Virus record (IMG/VR): IMGVR_UViG_3300043775_000270
Coordinates: 1-29,489 of that record
Origin: a virus
Direction: 5' to 3' (one strand)
DNA length: 29,489 nucleotides
Of this stretch, positions 1 through 6,149 are shown one piece after another. The first letter of the stretch is position 1. The number at the start of each line of letters is the position of its first letter. Under the pieces are notes generated by a model, which saw nothing but the letters and a program-made list of their open reading frames with translations, made no database searches and had not been told where the DNA came from. The position numbers were made by a program, and so were the translations under genes.

Positions 1-365
1 CATTTTTATTTAGACAAAAAGGATATTCTTTAATACAAATAGGAAAAGAACTAAACTTAAACCACGCTACAATAATACACCATTTGAAAATATACCCAAT
101 GATTAAACACTACAATCCAAGAGTAGAAGAATTAGAAAACTTAATCAATGGAGTTAAACCCGATTTAGTATTAGAATCATTACAATTTAAAATACAAATG
201 AGGGACATAGAAATAAAAGAACTGAAACAAAAAATAGAACAACTACAAACAAATAAAAACATTATGCGTTTAGCTGCACTATTAGAACACGAAGACGTAC
301 AAGAAAAGTTTCAAGCATTTTTAAACATTAACGAAAAAGCAAGATATTATAAAAAATATGAGTAA
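1..365 (+). CDS. DnaA domain-IV-like helix-turn-helix protein, 3' part (5' part at 29420-29489)
   Basis: The reading frame is open from the left edge (first whole codon at 3) to TAA at 363-365, so the gene starts outside the linear window. A TTG at 84 could serve as a start but would cut off the best domain. Residues encoded from about 9 to 90 read RQKGYSLIQIGKELNLNHAT followed by IIHHLK. This is the pattern of the DnaA C-terminal DNA-binding helix-turn-helix, where a similar loop contacts the DnaA box. The rest (about 75-115 in the joined protein) is Lys/Glu/Gln-rich and probably coiled coil. Joined to the partial frame at the right edge it gives one 144-aa protein with ATG at 29420. It lacks the AAA+ ATPase of true DnaA, so a DNA-binding role in replication or transcription is inferred. 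It overlaps the next small gene by 8 nt. Confidence 0.75.
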   Translation, partial: FLFRQKGYSLIQIGKELNLNHATIIHHLKIYPMIKHYNPRVEELENLINGVKPDLVLESLQFKIQMRDIEIKELKQKIEQLQTNKNIMRLAALLEHEDVQEKFQAFLNINEKARYYKKYE

Positions 366-471
366 TCTACAAAGAATATTAAGAGTAATGAGCTTCTATT
401 ATAAAAGAGGTTGCAATAAAGAATCAGTAAACACTATTTATAAAAAAATACTAAAACAAAAATACAAATGA
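358..471 (+). CDS. hypothetical protein, 37 aa
   Basis: A small basic frame starts at ATG 358 inside the end of the preceding gene and ends at TGA 469-471. The next gene begins at ATG 468 (ATGA overlap), which fits a translationally coupled chain. The product is Lys/Arg/Tyr-rich (starts MSNLQRILRV, ends KKILKQKYK) with one Cys and no recognisable domain. It is called a gene only because it fills the gap exactly between two coupled neighbours; function unknown. Confidence 0.5.
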   Translation: MSNLQRILRVMSFYYKRGCNKESVNTIYKKILKQKYK

Positions 472-644
472 AACTACAATTAGAAGAAGAAGGATACAAG
501 TACATAGTTGAAACACAACACGACGATGTAACGCTTGACGAATACCTACAACTTTTTAAAGGTTTATTAATACAAGCAACCTTTAACGAGCAACAATTTA
601 AAAGAGCTATTATAGAATTAGCTGATGAACTAAAAGAAGAATAA
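468..644 (+). CDS. small acidic hypothetical protein, 58 aa
   Basis: ATG 468 overlaps the previous stop (ATGA) and TAA is at 642-644. The product (MKLQLEEEGYKYIVETQHDD...) is acidic, with a central helical segment VTLDEYLQLFKGLLIQATF and an acidic C-terminus. I recall similar 'TLDEYLxLFxGLL' short proteins in flavobacterial phages, with no assigned function. The opposite-strand frame across this region is an antisense shadow. It lies in the run of tiny genes between the DnaA-like HTH gene and the terminase; no signal peptide or membrane segment is visible. Confidence 0.65.
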   Translation: MKLQLEEEGYKYIVETQHDDVTLDEYLQLFKGLLIQATFNEQQFKRAIIELADELKEE

Positions 645-647
645 GAT

Positions 648-821
648 ATGGACATTAAAATAATATCAATAACTAAAGGTGATTTAGGTGGTAAAAAAAC
701 AATGGAAGTAATTTCTAAATATAAAGATAGACAAAGATTTAACTTTATAATTAGTGATGAATATTTTTCAGAAGAATATATTTTAGATTATTTAAAACAG
801 ATACCAAATAATTATGCCTGA
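648..821 (+). CDS. hypothetical protein, 57 aa
   Basis: ATG 648 follows the previous stop by three bases and TGA is at 819-821. The next gene starts inside this one at 814. The product begins MDIKIISITKGDLGGKKTME and reads like a small alpha/beta fold with basic and aromatic residues and an acidic helix (SEEYILDYLKQ). No family recognised. Coding is supported by neighbour spacing and A/T-ending codons like the surrounding genes. Confidence 0.6.
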   Translation: MDIKIISITKGDLGGKKTMEVISKYKDRQRFNFIISDEYFSEEYILDYLKQIPNNYA

Positions 822-984
822 TATAACAATGTGTACCGGAAAGAATTGTGATTTAGCTTCAACCTGTTATAGATATAAAGCAGAACCAAGTGGATATTAT
901 CAAAGTTACTTTACTGAAGCACCTATTGAAGATGACCAATGTGATTACTATTTGGAAGTAGAAGATTTGGAAGTAGAAGATTAA
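814..984 (+). CDS. small four-cysteine protein, 56 aa
   Basis: ATG 814 overlaps the upstream gene by 8 nt and TAA is at 982-984. The product has Cys at residues 7, 12, 18 and 43 (CTGKNC ... C ... QCDYY), an arrangement that could bind a metal or form a compact knuckle. The start MPDITMCTGKNC and the segment SYFTEAPI are, as I recall, conserved in small proteins of many Bacteroidota phages; no function is known to me. The C-terminus is lengthened by an exact in-frame 15-bp tandem duplication giving LEVED twice. It is the last gene before the terminase pair. Confidence 0.75.
   Translation: MPDITMCTGKNCDLASTCYRYKAEPSGYYQSYFTEAPIEDDQCDYYLEVEDLEVED
952..981 (+). repeat. perfect 15-bp tandem duplication inside the 56-aa gene
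   Basis: TTGGAAGTAGAAGAT occurs at 952-966 and again, exactly, at 967-981. Fifteen bases keeps the frame, so the protein ends in two copies of LEVED directly before the stop. It looks like a recent slippage duplication. Confidence 0.95.
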
Positions 985-1045
985 CAATAAGTAAAACCTA
1001 TTATTTTTAAATTGAGTATAATTAATAATAATTGCTTTTATAATT

Positions 1046-1339
1046 ATGGAAGATAGAAGAAAAAATAATGGTGGTCATAAATCTGCAGGACGTAAACCTA
1101 AAGTAGAAGAACAAAAAGTAAATACATTATTTGTAAATGCTTTGAAACAATTATACAATACAGAAGTAGACGATGAAGCTAAAATTACTTTTGTTAAAGA
1201 TACTTTGTTAAGTTCGCAACGTGGACAGTTATTTGTAGCCGAGCATATATTTGGCAAACCAAAAGAAACAATCGAAACAACGCATAACATTAACGACTTC
1301 GATATAAAAGATATATTCAAAATTGATAAGTCTAAATAA
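1046..1339 (+). CDS. terS: terminase small subunit-like protein
   Basis: This 97-aa protein sits directly upstream of, and overlaps by 17 nt, the large terminase gene, the usual terS position. It has a basic N-terminus with GRKPK at 15-19, a helical middle, and HIFGKPKETIE at 67-77. A 'GKPKxxI' signature before a Thr/Asn-rich end is typical of small terminase subunits I know from Bacteroidota phages. Its role would be to recognise the packaging site and load the large subunit. ATG 1046 follows an A/T-rich leader (985-1045) without a convincing promoter. Position carries much of the call; the sequence alone is short and divergent. Confidence 0.7.
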   Translation: MEDRRKNNGGHKSAGRKPKVEEQKVNTLFVNALKQLYNTEVDDEAKITFVKDTLLSSQRGQLFVAEHIFGKPKETIETTHNINDFDIKDIFKIDKSK

Positions 1340-2528
1340 CAAATATAATTTATTAGGTTCCGATAGTAGATACTTTGTAATTACAGGTGGAAGGGGAAGC
1401 GGTAAATCCTATTCCCTTAACTCCTTTTTATTATTGCTTACTTACGAAGTAGGACACGTTATATTATTTACACGTTATACTTTAACTTCTGCAAACGTTT
1501 CTATTATTCCTGAATTTATAGACAAGATAGAATCAGCTGATTTAAGCAATGATTTTTATATTACTAAAGACGAAATCATTAATTTAAAAACAGGTTCTAA
1601 AATATTGTTTAAAGGTATTAAAACAAGCAGCGGAACTCAAACTGCAAACTTGAAATCATTAGCCGGTGTTACAACTTGGGTATTAGATGAAGCAGAAGAA
1701 CTAACAGATGAAGAAACATTTGAAAAGATAGACTTTAGTATAAGAACAAAAGGAATACAAAACAGAGTTATATTGGTTTTGAATCCTGCAACAAAAGAAC
1801 ACTTTATATATAAGAAATTCTTTGAAGATAAAGGAATACAATCAGGGAGCAATTTAATAAACGGAGACACTACATATATTCATACAACGTATTTAGATAA
1901 TATAGAAAACCTTTCTGAATCTTTTATTAACCAAATAGAAAACATTAAGAATAGAAGACCTGAAAAATATAAGCATCAAATATTAGGTGGTTGGTTGGAT
2001 AAAGCAGAAGGAGTTATATTTAATAATTGGTCAATAGGAAAATACGAGCAGGTAGGTAAAAGTATCTTTGGTCAAGATTTTGGTTTTAGTAATGACCCAA
2101 CTACGTTAATAGAATGCAATATAGACGCTTCTAACAAACGAATATATATTAATGAATGTTTCTCTTTACAAGCACTAACAACGTCGCAGATATACAACTT
2201 AAATAGGCAATACGTTAACGATGCTTTAATAGTTGCTGATAGTGCAGAGCCAAGATTAATAAGTGAGTTAGCTAATTTAGGTTTAAACATAGTTCCTACA
2301 ATTAAAGGGCAAGGCAGCGTTACATACGGAATCAGTTTACTACAAGACTACGATTTAATAGTAACACCTGAATCAATTAACTTAATTAAAGAATTGAATA
2401 ACTATTGTTGGTTGGAAAAGAAATCAAATACACCAATAGACAAACACAACCACTTGATAGATGCTTTACGTTATGCAGTAAGCTACCAATTAGAAAACCC
2501 TCACAAAGGAAACTATTATATTTATTAA
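1323..2528 (+). CDS. terL: terminase large subunit (packaging ATPase and nuclease)
   Basis: The 401-aa product has the full two-domain layout. Walker A is GGRGSGKS at 22-29 and Walker B with catalytic Glu is WVLDEAEE at 119-126. The motif LVLNPAT at 151-157 fits the coupling region. The RNase-H-like nuclease acidic residues lie in QDFGF (D252), ADSAEP (D306) and HNHLIDALRY (D380). It resembles the Terminase_3/PBSX type. It cuts concatemeric DNA and powers its entry through the portal. The start is a TTG at 1323; upstream in this frame there is a stop at 1305-1307 and only ATA between, so TTG is the only reasonable start. It overlaps terS by 17 nt and its TAA overlaps the next ATG (TAATG). Confidence 0.93.
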   Translation: MISLNNKYNLLGSDSRYFVITGGRGSGKSYSLNSFLLLLTYEVGHVILFTRYTLTSANVSIIPEFIDKIESADLSNDFYITKDEIINLKTGSKILFKGIKTSSGTQTANLKSLAGVTTWVLDEAEELTDEETFEKIDFSIRTKGIQNRVILVLNPATKEHFIYKKFFEDKGIQSGSNLINGDTTYIHTTYLDNIENLSESFINQIENIKNRRPEKYKHQILGGWLDKAEGVIFNNWSIGKYEQVGKSIFGQDFGFSNDPTTLIECNIDASNKRIYINECFSLQALTTSQIYNLNRQYVNDALIVADSAEPRLISELANLGLNIVPTIKGQGSVTYGISLLQDYDLIVTPESINLIKELNNYCWLEKKSNTPIDKHNHLIDALRYAVSYQLENPHKGNYYIY

Positions 2529-2689
2529 TGACTTACGGGGAAATCATAGCAACAATAGAATGTTACATTTATTTAAAGACTAATCAAAACATATTGATAG
2601 CTATGCCTCGTAACGTTGGAGAAATAAAGAAAATGAAAGCTATGTACGAAGTAGCTAAACAGAATGTTGCTTATATGCTGCAGGTTTAA
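2528..2689 (+). CDS. hypothetical protein, 53 aa
   Basis: ATG 2528 shares one base with the terL stop (TAATG), a coupling junction seen repeatedly in this genome. The product begins MTYGEIIATIECYIYLKTNQ, followed by a basic, helix-prone segment (VGEIKKMKAMYEVAKQN). An upstream in-frame extension back to 2405 lies wholly inside terL and is not credible. No domain recognised. It is followed by a clear promoter region and so ends the terminase transcription segment, although no terminator separates them. Confidence 0.6.
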   Translation: MTYGEIIATIECYIYLKTNQNILIAMPRNVGEIKKMKAMYEVAKQNVAYMLQV

Positions 2690-2691
2690 AA

Positions 2692-2752
2692 TGTTAAAGT
2701 TTTGTTAAAGTTTTAAAATACTTTTGTATTGTTAATATCTGTTGTATATTTG
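2692..2752 (+). promoter_or_regulatory. promoter P1 with tandem TGTTAA boxes
   Basis: The -7 box TATATTTG (2745-2752) matches the Bacteroidota consensus TAnnTTTG. A TTG at 2724-2726 lies 18 nt upstream of it, a good -33 element. Upstream are TGTTAA at 2692-2697 and 2703-2708 (11 nt apart), and a third at 2730-2735 between the two core elements. The start codon of the first gene is 42 nt downstream of the -7 box. Confidence 0.8.
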
Positions 2753-2794
2753 CTTCATCAAACAATAACAATAAACAATTTAAAAAACAAAATT

Positions 2795-3037
2795 ATGACA
2801 ACTACAAATTTAAACGTAACTGAATTAGAAGTTTACAATGAAATTAAATCTTTATTTTCTGATGATTTTAGATTTTATGATTTAGTAGAGGAATCAAAAT
2901 TATCTTTAACTAAAAATCAATTAAAAGGTTATATCTCAACATTAATGAAAAAAGGTTTTATTAACGATGCAAGAGGTGTAAAAGGAGATAAATATTATGA
3001 TTTAGAATGTTATTACGATTATTATTTATCTGAATAA
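2795..3037 (+). CDS. winged helix-turn-helix protein, 80 aa
   Basis: This is the first gene after promoter P1. The product begins MTTTNLNVTELEVYNEIKSL and has the order helix, helix (FYDLVEESK), recognition-type helix (LTKNQLKGYISTLMKKGFI, about 38-56), then a short beta wing (KYYDLE). That is a MarR/LexA-like winged-helix layout, so DNA binding is likely. The frame extends upstream to a TTG at 2729, but that lies within the promoter, so ATG 2795 is chosen. A transcriptional regulator controlling its own or early phage promoters is plausible; targets cannot be read from sequence. No dimerisation domain is visible. Confidence 0.7.
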   Translation: MTTTNLNVTELEVYNEIKSLFSDDFRFYDLVEESKLSLTKNQLKGYISTLMKKGFINDARGVKGDKYYDLECYYDYYLSE

Positions 3038-3087
3038 AAAAAAGGGGTGCAGCATCCTATAAACTGCATTAACAAACAATAGAAATT

Positions 3088-3225
3088 ATGAGAACAGTAT
3101 CAGGAGTTTTATCAGCATCAATAGCAATGGCAAGTAACGATTATTTAGTTCAAATAGCTTTTGCATTATTAACCTTTTATTTAATTTACCGTGAGCTTAA
3201 AAGCGATAAAGAATTGTCTGAATAA
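3088..3225 (+). CDS. small membrane protein, 45 aa
   Basis: ATG 3088 to TAA 3223-3225. The product starts MRTVSGVLSASIAMASNDYL and then has one hydrophobic stretch (LVQIAFALLTFYLIY, about 20-34) followed by a charged tail (RELKSDKELSE). One membrane-spanning helix is likely. It could affect the host envelope or be a minor virion or exclusion factor, but nothing identifies the role. It lies in the short unit between promoter P1 and terminator T1 and overlaps the next frame. Confidence 0.55.
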   Translation: MRTVSGVLSASIAMASNDYLVQIAFALLTFYLIYRELKSDKELSE

Positions 3226-3415
3226 CGGAATAACTATTTATCCAATAGTGATAGACGATGTTTATTTTGTAGGCAAACGAAAAATCAATTACGTTAAAAT
3301 AGAAATAAACGTAAATGGTGCAAAGAAATTAGGAAACGATAAATACAAACAAGACGAAACTTTAACGAATAAAGTATTTGAATTGTATGAAGTATTAAAT
3401 TTAAAATTAGTTTAG
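3191..3415 (+). CDS. hypothetical protein, about 74 aa (start uncertain)
   Basis: The frame ends at TAG 3413-3415, just before terminator T1. The only NUG-type starts are GTG 3191, which overlaps the membrane-protein gene by 35 nt, and CTG at 3218. The part from GITIYPIVIDDVYFVGKRK onward looks like a real small beta-rich domain with a basic surface (NGAKKLGNDKYKQDE) and a C-terminal helix. I vaguely recall similar short proteins in flavobacterial phages; none has a function I can name. The coding call is firm for the 3' two-thirds, the start is not. Confidence 0.6.
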   Translation: MSLKAIKNCLNNGITIYPIVIDDVYFVGKRKINYVKIEINVNGAKKLGNDKYKQDETLTNKVFELYEVLNLKLV

Positions 3416-3441
3416 AGTTAGTTTAAAGTTGGTTAAAAATT

Positions 3442-3467
3442 GGTAGTCAGAAATGGCTACCTTTTTT
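3442..3467 (+). terminator. intrinsic terminator T1
   Basis: The stem is GGTAGTC (3442-3448) with GGCTACC (3455-3461), 7 bp with one T-G wobble, around a 6-nt loop, followed by six T (3462-3467). It ends the short P1 unit ahead of the tail genes. Confidence 0.88.
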
Positions 3468-3490
3468 GTTTTATACAATTCCTACTTTAA

Positions 3491-3508
3491 TTAATTTTTA
3501 AAATAAAA
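3491..3508 (+). promoter_or_regulatory. A/T-rich leader motif before the tail chaperone gene
   Basis: TTAATTTTTAAAATAAAA ends one base before ATG 3510. The identical 18-mer occurs at 10682-10699 before the protease gene, and a close variant at about 14770-14788. It probably serves as a translation-initiation leader in this Shine-Dalgarno-free genome; part of a late promoter is also possible. Confidence 0.5.
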
Positions 3509-3509
3509 T

Positions 3510-4181
3510 ATGAAAGTAGATATTAATGTACCTGAATCATTAAACGAAATTACTTTATATCAATACCAAAAGTTTGAGAAGTTAATACAAAACAATGAAG
3601 CAAGTCATTTTGTAAATCAAAAGACTATTGAAATATTTTGTGATATTGAACTTAAGGATGTAGCAAGAATAAAAGTAGCTGATACTGATTCTTTGCTTGT
3701 GCATTTAAATACATTACTACAAACAAAACCTAAATTAACAAGAACATTTAAACTTGGTATTTACGAGTTTGGTTTTATTCCTAAAATAGAAGATATTACT
3801 TCAGGTGAATTTATAGATTTAGAAACCTACCTTGGTGATACTGAAACGCTGCATAAAGCTATGGCAGTTCTTTTTAGACCAATTAAAAATAAAGTTAAGG
3901 ATTTATATATCATAGAAGATTACGAAGCTGCAGACAAGTATTCAGAGGTTTTAAAATATATGCCTTTAGATATTGCACTTGGTTCTATGCTTTTTTTTTG
4001 GACTTTGCTCAACGATTGCGGGATCGCTTTGAGCCATTATATACAGAACGAAGTGGAACAGTCGGAAGCAGCGAAGCAAGTTTTGGAAAAAAATGGGGTT
4101 GGTATCAATCAATTTACGCAGCAGCTCAAGGGGATATTCTTCGATTCAATTCAGTTACCAAATTACCCATCACAACTTTAA
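3510..4181 (+). CDS. tail assembly chaperone, frame-0 product (G-like), 223 aa
   Basis: First gene of the tail cluster, ATG 3510 after the leader motif. The N-terminal 160 residues (MKVDINVPESLNEITLYQYQ..., HKAMAVLFRPI, MPLDIALGSMLFFW) match a protein I know as conserved in Bacteroidota phage tail modules and annotated as tail assembly chaperone or hypothetical. The frame-0 C-terminus reads EKNGVGINQFTQQLKG, also a recurring ending in that family. A nine-T run at 3991-3999 precedes a region also open in the -1 frame (see 3998-4252). By analogy with lambda G/GT, the short product ends here and a minority frameshift product is longer. Codons after 4000 include CTC, GGG, TCG and GCG, unlike the rest of the gene, as expected if both frames are constrained. 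Confidence 0.75.
   Translation: MKVDINVPESLNEITLYQYQKFEKLIQNNEASHFVNQKTIEIFCDIELKDVARIKVADTDSLLVHLNTLLQTKPKLTRTFKLGIYEFGFIPKIEDITSGEFIDLETYLGDTETLHKAMAVLFRPIKNKVKDLYIIEDYEAADKYSEVLKYMPLDIALGSMLFFWTLLNDCGIALSHYIQNEVEQSEAAKQVLEKNGVGINQFTQQLKGIFFDSIQLPNYPSQL
3991..3999 (+). other. candidate -1 ribosomal slippage site (T9 run)
   Basis: Frame-0 codons are CTT TTT TTT TGG; after the codon 3996-3998 a one-base slip back gives TTG GAC TTT and enters the 3998-4252 frame. X-XXY-YYZ pairing is satisfied because all bases are T. A second heptamer, A AAA AAT at 4088-4094, is also in frame 0 and would enter the same frame later. The rise in G+C begins right after the T run, which favours the first site. 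Confidence 0.6.
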
Positions 4182-4252
4182 TGACTTGGTTAATGTTTGA
4201 AAAGGAAAAAACAGAAATAGAAATTAAAAACATAAGAAAAAATGGTGTATAG
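3998..4252 (+). CDS. -1 frame extension of the tail chaperone (GT-like fusion part)
   Basis: This 84-codon frame has only a TTG at its 5' end inside the T run and overlaps the frame-0 gene for 184 nt before continuing 71 nt further to TAG 4250-4252. It contains FGKKWGWYQSIYAAAQGDI, then TWLMFEKEKTEIEIKNIRK. The 'KWGWYxxIxxLAxGD' pattern followed by a charged helix is a recognisable conserved domain in Bacteroidota phage tail modules. Made by -1 slippage at 3991-3999, the fusion would be 163 + 84 = 247 aa. The extension would recruit tape-measure and tail-tube subunits during tail assembly, by analogy with GT. The next gene's ATG (4242) overlaps its end. Independent translation from TTG is the alternative. 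Confidence 0.7.
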   Translation: MDFAQRLRDRFEPLYTERSGTVGSSEASFGKKWGWYQSIYAAAQGDILRFNSVTKLPITTLMTWLMFEKEKTEIEIKNIRKNGV

Positions 4253-4667
4253 AATTATTAGAGAAATCAAAGAAGCGTTATTAGAAGAACCTTTTGTAAA
4301 CACAGTTACAGAAGGAGATATATTTGCAGTTGATTTAAACAAACAAACAATGTTTCCTTTGAGTCACATTATTATTAATCAAGCAACGCATCAAGGCAAC
4401 GTGTTATCTTTTAATATTACAATGTTGTTAATGGATGTTATCGATCAAAAAGAAGAAGTAGATAATAAGGTTGATATTTGGAATACTCAAATGTTAGTAG
4501 GTACACGAGTTTTAAATAGATTGAATCGTGGGGATTTGCGTAGTGACTTTTGGGAGTTAACCGGTAACCCTACGTTTGAACCTTTTACCGAACGATTTGA
4601 AAACGATTTAGCGGGATGGGCGGTTACGTTTGATGTATTAGTTAGAAATGATATTACTATTTGCTAA
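4242..4667 (+). CDS. tail completion/terminator-like protein, 141 aa
   Basis: ATG 4242 lies inside the end of the -1 frame, so it is probably coupled to the frameshift product. The product has an N-terminal helix (IIREIKEALLEEPFVNTV), then beta-rich sequence (LSFNITMLLMDVIDQKEEV), a helical linker with NTQMLVGTRVLNRLNRGDL, and ENDLAGWAVTFDV at the end. Size and strand/helix order fit proteins that cap the tail tube or join it to the head. I recall this sequence type as common in flavobacterial phages beside a gp10-like gene. Function is inferred from neighbours and family recollection, not from a catalytic motif. Confidence 0.55.
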   Translation: MVYRIIREIKEALLEEPFVNTVTEGDIFAVDLNKQTMFPLSHIIINQATHQGNVLSFNITMLLMDVIDQKEEVDNKVDIWNTQMLVGTRVLNRLNRGDLRSDFWELTGNPTFEPFTERFENDLAGWAVTFDVLVRNDITIC

Positions 4668-5174
4668 ATGCAAAATAAAGAACAAACATATAAATATCTA
4701 AACGACTTTGCTAAATATGTTATTCAGCAGAGTAGAAGCAATTTATCTAAAAGCGGCAAGACAAACACAAAAGCATTATATAATAGTTTAGATGCTGATA
4801 TTGAAGTAAGCGCTAATAGTTTTAGAATGACTTTCTTGATGGAAGATTACGGGGTGTTTCAAGACCAAGGTGTAAGTGGTACAAAAAAGAAATACAATAC
4901 TCCGTTTAGTTATAAAAGTAAACGACCACCTTTGCAACCTATTTTAAATTGGGTAGAGAAACGTAGGTTTCAATTCAGAAAAGAAAACGGAAAGTTTATG
5001 TCTTATAAGTCAACTGCATTTTTAATTACACGTGGAATATTTAAAAACGGAATTAAGCCAAGTTTATTTTTTACAAAACCATTTGAAAAAGCATTTGAAC
5101 GTTTGCCCGATGAATTAGTTGAAGCATATGGTTTAGATGTAGAACAATTTTTAAAATATACAATTACAAAATAA
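4668..5174 (+). CDS. HK97 gp10-like head-tail/tail completion protein, 168 aa
   Basis: ATG 4668 follows the previous TAA directly. The N-terminal helix (QTYKYLNDFAKYVIQQSRSN) is followed by SGKTNTKALYNSL, the signature YGVFQDQGVSG at about 61-71, and a C-terminal GIKPSLFFTKPFEKAF segment. These are typical of the gp10-like family, in which a 'G..(Y/F).E.GTG'-type loop is followed by 'P.F..PA'. Such proteins form the ring between head connector and tail. The stop overlaps the next ATG (TAATG). Its placement beside tail genes rather than head connectors reflects the unusual gene order here. Confidence 0.65.
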   Translation: MQNKEQTYKYLNDFAKYVIQQSRSNLSKSGKTNTKALYNSLDADIEVSANSFRMTFLMEDYGVFQDQGVSGTKKKYNTPFSYKSKRPPLQPILNWVEKRRFQFRKENGKFMSYKSTAFLITRGIFKNGIKPSLFFTKPFEKAFERLPDELVEAYGLDVEQFLKYTITK

Positions 5175-6148
5175 TGAAGAAAATATTTATCAGAAGCCCT
5201 TACTTTATCGAAGTAGACGAAGCAGGACAATTAACAGGAAAACTTGAAATATTTATTTGGAACAAAGGAACTACAGAACCTACAACTCCAAATTATACTT
5301 TGACTAAAAATGTACCAAGTGCAAACCAAAACAAATTAGCTTGGAATGTAGCAAACTATGCAAGTGAATTTATCAAACCTATTTCACCTGTAGTTGTTAG
5401 TGTACCTACTGAAGAAAATGTAAATACTTGGTGTTTTATGCGAGTAGTTTCTTATTCAGACGATGTAGAAGTTGTAGACGAAACATTTATTTGTTTAAAC
5501 GGATATACTAATTATTCAATAGGTTATAATCAATATAACGATTATTTTGTAAAACCTTTAGTTAACCCTGCTATTACTTTTCAAAAATGGGCTTCGGTTG
5601 TGCCTTATGTAAATGTGTTTTATGAAGCGGGAACTTATGATATAATAGGTTATGGTACTTTAACAGTTGCTAATGATACTATGTATAAAATACCTTTAAC
5701 TGCAAATGTTAATGGGGATGATTACTTTGAGTTTAAATCCGAAATAATTTGTGAGCCTAAATACACACCTGTTATTTGTACGTTTGTAAATCGTTTTGGT
5801 GGTTGGCAATTCTTAACGTTTTTTAAAGCGTCTACGGAAGCAATAGAAACAGAATTTAAAGAATTTAATATGTTACCTTCAAGTATAGATTATAATGTCT
5901 TACAAGGGCAAAGAAAGCGTTTTAATCATCAAGGTAAACAATCAATAAAATGTAATACAGGTTGGGTTGATGAAAACTACTTTGAGTTGATTCAAGATTT
6001 GCTTTTAAGTGAAACTGTTTTATTAGGTGGTAAACCTGCAGTAGTAAAAAGCAAGACAAGCGAAAAGAAAACAAGTTTAAACAATAAGGTTATCAATTAC
6101 GAAATAGAATTTGAATACAACTTCGGACTAATTAACGATGTAATATAA
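5174..6148 (+). CDS. tail protein, distal-tail-like, 324 aa
   Basis: A beta-rich protein beginning MKKIFIRSPYFIEVDEAGQL. The C-terminal half contains FGGWQFLTFFKASTEAIETE, then VLQGQRKRFNHQGKQSIK and NTGWVDENYFELIQDLLLSE, ending in YEIEFEYNFGLINDVI. This order (aromatic beta domain, 'GKxSIKxNTGWV', ELIxxLLLSE, EFEYxxxxI) is what I know from a conserved Bacteroidota phage tail protein usually placed just before the large tail-tip protein. A distal-tail/baseplate hub role is inferred from position and size. ATG 5174 overlaps the preceding stop. Confidence 0.6.
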   Translation: MKKIFIRSPYFIEVDEAGQLTGKLEIFIWNKGTTEPTTPNYTLTKNVPSANQNKLAWNVANYASEFIKPISPVVVSVPTEENVNTWCFMRVVSYSDDVEVVDETFICLNGYTNYSIGYNQYNDYFVKPLVNPAITFQKWASVVPYVNVFYEAGTYDIIGYGTLTVANDTMYKIPLTANVNGDDYFEFKSEIICEPKYTPVICTFVNRFGGWQFLTFFKASTEAIETEFKEFNMLPSSIDYNVLQGQRKRFNHQGKQSIKCNTGWVDENYFELIQDLLLSETVLLGGKPAVVKSKTSEKKTSLNNKVINYEIEFEYNFGLINDVI

Positions 6149-6149
6149 A

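Noticed and set aside
1012-1034. Promoter before the terminase small subunit gene
   Set aside because: The best -7 match (AATAATTG) differs from TAnnTTTG at two positions, common by chance in this A/T-rich DNA.
2405-2527. Upstream extension of the 53-aa gene into terL
   Set aside because: It lies wholly inside the conserved C-terminus of terL, and ATG 2528 has the TAATG junction seen at other genes here.
3045-3082. Hairpins around GGGTGCAGCATCC and TGCAG...CTGCA
   Set aside because: Stems are 5 bp at most and no T run follows, so no terminator or riboswitch can be supported.
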